DNA from: Prochilodus magdalenae
Lineage: Eukaryota > Chordata > Actinopteri > Characiformes > Prochilodontidae
DNA length: 64,000 bases
NCBI GenBank assembly: GCA_024036415.1
Contig: JAMWET010000479.1
Location: 1 to 64,000, forward strand
Direction of reading: 5' to 3'
Below are positions 60,736 to 64,000 of the stretch, one piece after another (the first letter of the stretch is position 1; each line of letters opens with the position of its first letter). Under the pieces are notes generated by a model. The model was given only the letters and a program-made list of their open reading frames with translations, searched no databases and was not told the origin of the DNA. The position numbers and the translations under genes are program-made.

Positions 60736-61407
60736 CTAATGCAGTTTTACCATCAGCATTAATGACTGCTTACTACTCATTTCCTTCCCTGTCAGGAACC
60801 CTATTGTCATCTTGGACAATACGCTGCCTTTCATACTAAAACTAGTAACATGCTCCAAATTCATCCCCGTTTTATCTCCTCAATATTGCCAGATTATGTT
60901 CTGCCCACCATTTTTTCCTCCATGCTTTGGTAACATCCTGGACTGGATTACCACAAATCTATCACTGTATGCCCGCCAAATAAACTCTTTCACAAGCTCA
61001 AATTTATCCATAATAATACTATTCACTACAACTACACTAGTTCAATGAACACAATACCCCTGTACTCGTTCATCTCGAATGGCTTGCTGCACCAGGCCAA
61101 ATTCATTTCAAAATTGTGTTGCTTATATTATTTATAAGTTTTCCACAACTTGGCACATTCCCATCTTTCCTAACTACTTAGGTGCTAAGCCCCTTCATGC
61201 TCCTTTCTGTTGCTGGCCTGTTGTTGGTTCCACCCTATAGTCTTAGGCTTTAAAAATGACTCTCTATACATATTTATCAACTGGACTCTATTACTAATGT
61301 GCTCTTCTGTAATCCTAAAATACATCTGGTCCAAGATGGCATGTTTGATAACTAGTAATTTGATGTAAGGTGACCTTGGGTACCTTGAAAAAATACACTA
61401 TTGCTAA

Positions 61408-61511
61408 CTACTACTACTACTACTACTACTACGATTATGATTACTATTATCATCATCATCATCATCAACATCGCTGCTGTTACTACTACTACTACTACTA
61501 CTGGTATCACT

Positions 61512-61542
<31 letters not shown>

Positions 61543-61608
61543 TCATTATTATTATTATCATCCCTGCTGCTGCTACTGCTACTACTGTAATCACTATTAT
61601 TGTTATCA

Positions 61609-61652
<44 letters not shown>

Positions 61653-61733
61653 GCTGCTGCTGCTACTACTACTGTTATTATTTTGATTTTTATTATTTTT
61701 ATTTTCATTATCACTATCATCATCATCATCATT
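61408..61733 (+). repeat. Compound trinucleotide repeat in a ppp2r5c-like intron
   Basis: Successive blocks of (CTA)n, (ATC)n, (GCT), (ACT)n, (ATC)n, (ATT)n, (GCT)n, (ACT)n and (ATC)n, all kept in the same triplet register for about 325 bases. Four frames on the two strands stay open for over 120 codons only because of this. It is intronic and antisense to the gene as read on plus. Confidence 0.95.
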
Positions 61734-61960
61734 TTTTTTGAAGAAGAACTGCAGAACAGTTGGAGAATTCATAAAACAACATGCTTGAATAATTATAGTG
61801 TAGACAGATTACTAGCATGTAGGTTTACACGTAATCCTGATTGTTTTGTCCCAACATGACTTGGGTTCCAAGCCAGGTGTAATCCAAAGTTTTTGTATTA
61901 TGCATAATGTTTGTACTGTCATGCAAAGAATATAAACAGCGATAACTGAACACAGCCTTA

Positions 61961-62110
<150 letters not shown>

Positions 62111-62200
62111 TCAGGCTTATTTCTTGGAACTCAAAAAAGAAAGACAACTGAGACAGTCAAAAGAATAGCAAATAATATAAAAAAGAACGACTGCAAGTCA

Positions 62201-62416
<216 letters not shown>

Positions 62417-62689
62417 TTAATATAGACCATTTTAAAGTCTGAAATTTTACACTACATTCACACAGATAATACTAATAGTGACACTAGTGTGCAGGCCACT
62501 AAAGAGGAAATCCCTGAGAGTGGCTTGACGTAAAAAGGCCAGTCTACAGAAATTGTGCAGTTAAACATAGTATTAAAAAAAAGTTTGAAAAACAATGAAA
62601 ACATGTAATAAAAGATAAGAAATTAAATAAATGAATAAAGTAATGTAAGAACTTGTTGACGTGGAACAGAAAGAAAACAAACGGAACTG

Positions 62690-63380
62690 ATCTGGCTAGG
62701 TGTTGCCTGGGGTGAAAACAGAGCAATGCGTAGCATGGGGAGAAAAACAGCGTGGACAAACCCTGCCCATAATAAGAGGCCAAGCCAAGAAAGCTCCTCA
62801 ATTCCACCACACTATGTGGTGTGGGCCATTGCTGCACTGGTTTCACCCTTTCAGGATCAATAGCCACACCCTCTCTGAGACTACATGGCCAAGGAACTGG
62901 AGTTTGCATTGTAGAAGGCAGCACTTCTTGGGGTGAAGTCGCAAGTTGGCAACGTCAGATGAAGCGAGGCTAGAGCATTGCACGATCCGAACGGCATCAC
63001 CTGGAGATGCCACGACCCTGCCCACAGTCTCAATGCTGTCTGCTTCTTAGCATCAGGTGCAAGTGCCACCTGTCAGTTCCCACTACAGAGGTCCAAGAGC
63101 TAAACCATGATGATCCAGAGATCCCATCCAGGGCATCGTCAGTGTGGGAAAGTGGGTAGGAGTCTGTCTTATCGGATGGGAGTGGCTGTCCTGGCTTCAA
63201 TTTAATGTTGCACGAGATCTGTCTGGGTTAAGTCTTCCTTCTGAGCCACAAAGACGTCCACATGTGTCCAACAGCTTCCCCAGTCTCTGACTCTCACTCT
63301 CGCCGAGCCCCCTCACTACTACGCTGCCACAACTCTAGCTGGTTGACAATGACTGTCGCCACCATGGGGCAAAGTGTTCC
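62690..63380 (-). pseudogene. Ty3/Gypsy RT relic with internal deletions, in the gene's upstream intron
   Basis: On the minus strand from about 63,280: VFVAQKEDLTQTDLVQH precedes an eroded LP..PH segment. Then come LDLCSGN.QVALAPDAKKQTA (about 63,090-63,040), QVMPFGSCNAL (about 63,005), LRLHPKKCCLLQCKLQFLGH (about 62,950-62,890), and IDPERVKPVQQWPTPHSVVE then LRSFLGLASYYG (about 62,860-62,765). The order matches Gypsy RT, but the segment with the catalytic Y-x-DD motif has been deleted between the NAL and LRLHPKK blocks, along with part of the fingers. Stops and frame changes are frequent. It has the same strand as the surrounding gene. The pieces belong to a different Gypsy copy from the one at 45.4-46.8 kb. 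Confidence 0.85.
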
Positions 63381-63399
63381 ATGTGGCTCTGCATGACCC

Positions 63400-63770
63400 A
63401 GCCGCTCTGGTTTACTTGGGATTCTCTACTGCTGCACTGATTTGCTGACTGGCTTCCGCCTCTCTGTGTTATGAGGGGGATGCATTCCTCACCTCAATGG
63501 ACCATAGTAGCTGGAATATTGAGAACAGCACTACAAGGAAGTCCAGACCCAGAACACATAATTCCTGGTTGGGGGCAAACAAAAACCCATGTTCTTGCTG
63601 CGGCCCTGAACTTGGATAAATTTTTTGCCCAAGTTCCAACACTCCAGTATACCGGCAATCATTCCAGGTAACACCCCAGGCCGCAAAAGGGACACTGTAA
63701 TGACAGCAACAACTGGAATTTCCTGGATAACACAATGGAGCTTTCTAGCTTCCGCACCACCAGCTCCATC
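63400..63770 (-). pseudogene. Probable Ty3/Gypsy protease-region relic
   Basis: An 88-codon open frame (63,469-63,735) contains NQELCVLGLDFL, resembling the C-CILGLDFL end of Gypsy retropepsins. Its position just 5' (in element direction) of the RT relic fits the protease-RT order. The active-site D[TS]G motif was not seen. Confidence 0.5.
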
Positions 63771-64000
63771 TTGAGGGTACAGGACTCTAGGGACTGCCCA
63801 CTGCTAAAGGCTCTGGTTTAAGACACTGGCTGGTTTTATGACCCCTTGTCTTGCAGTTTGGGGGGGTTTAGTCAAGACAATGCTCTTTATTGCCTTACAA
63901 CAGAGCTTAAAAGCCCTTGGCGAATGAAACCAACTACACCTATGAGCGAGAAGATAACCGAGAGGTGACTATCAGCACTAGTTTCGTTTTCATGGTGAAC
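63771..64000. other. Right edge of window
   Basis: No feature recognised. It could be further retroelement sequence or intron. The exon expected before VVMALLKYW is not present. Confidence 0.4.

Noticed and set aside
61352..61859. Four long overlapping open frames (122-152 codons)
   Set aside because: All are translations of the compound trinucleotide tract and consist of homopolymeric residue runs.

Overview
This is vertebrate nuclear DNA, almost certainly from a teleost fish and probably an otophysan (characin, catfish, knifefish or cyprinid group). It carries Tc1-like, hAT, Ty3/Gypsy and L2-like relics, a tRNA-derived SINE with the typical fish 3' tail, abundant microsatellites, and one split vertebrate gene with GT-AG introns. 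I see no operons and no prokaryotic or organellar genes.

Positions about 1-41,590 form one giant near-palindrome. A left arm (about 5-20,260) is followed by a 37-base spacer and then its reverse complement (about 20,298-41,588). Almost every element between 0 and 20 kb recurs in the opposite orientation between 20.3 and 41.6 kb: an L2-like LINE tail, two or three Tc1-like relics, a nearly complete but dead Tc1 element, an LTR-like dispersed repeat, a SINE, a 62-69 bp minisatellite, a GC-rich block and a candidate conserved non-coding block. The outer 6-7 kb of each arm match closely and differ by substitutions plus a few discrete indels, as alleles would. The inner 13-14 kb differ by many single-base indels, and the right arm is the longer. 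This pattern makes a fold-back read or mis-joined haplotypes a serious alternative to a real palindrome. No host gene is recognisable inside the arms.

41.6-55.4 kb is accessory DNA: a Tc1-like 3' end, an LTR-like segment, a Ty3/Gypsy pol relic (minus), two blocks of an hAT transposase relic (minus), a TTAA-bounded MITE-like element holding an internal degenerate tandem repeat, and further copies of the LTR-like dispersed repeat.

55.4-62.4 kb on the minus strand holds the 3' half of a B56-type PP2A regulatory subunit gene, best matched to ppp2r5c (gamma). Six coding exons with consistent phases give 241 codons plus a stop, followed by a likely long 3' UTR of about 3.1 kb. One intron contains a 330 bp compound trinucleotide tract. 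The intron upstream of the first visible exon contains a collapsed Ty3/Gypsy protease-RT relic in the same orientation as the gene. The 5' exons lie beyond the right edge of the window.
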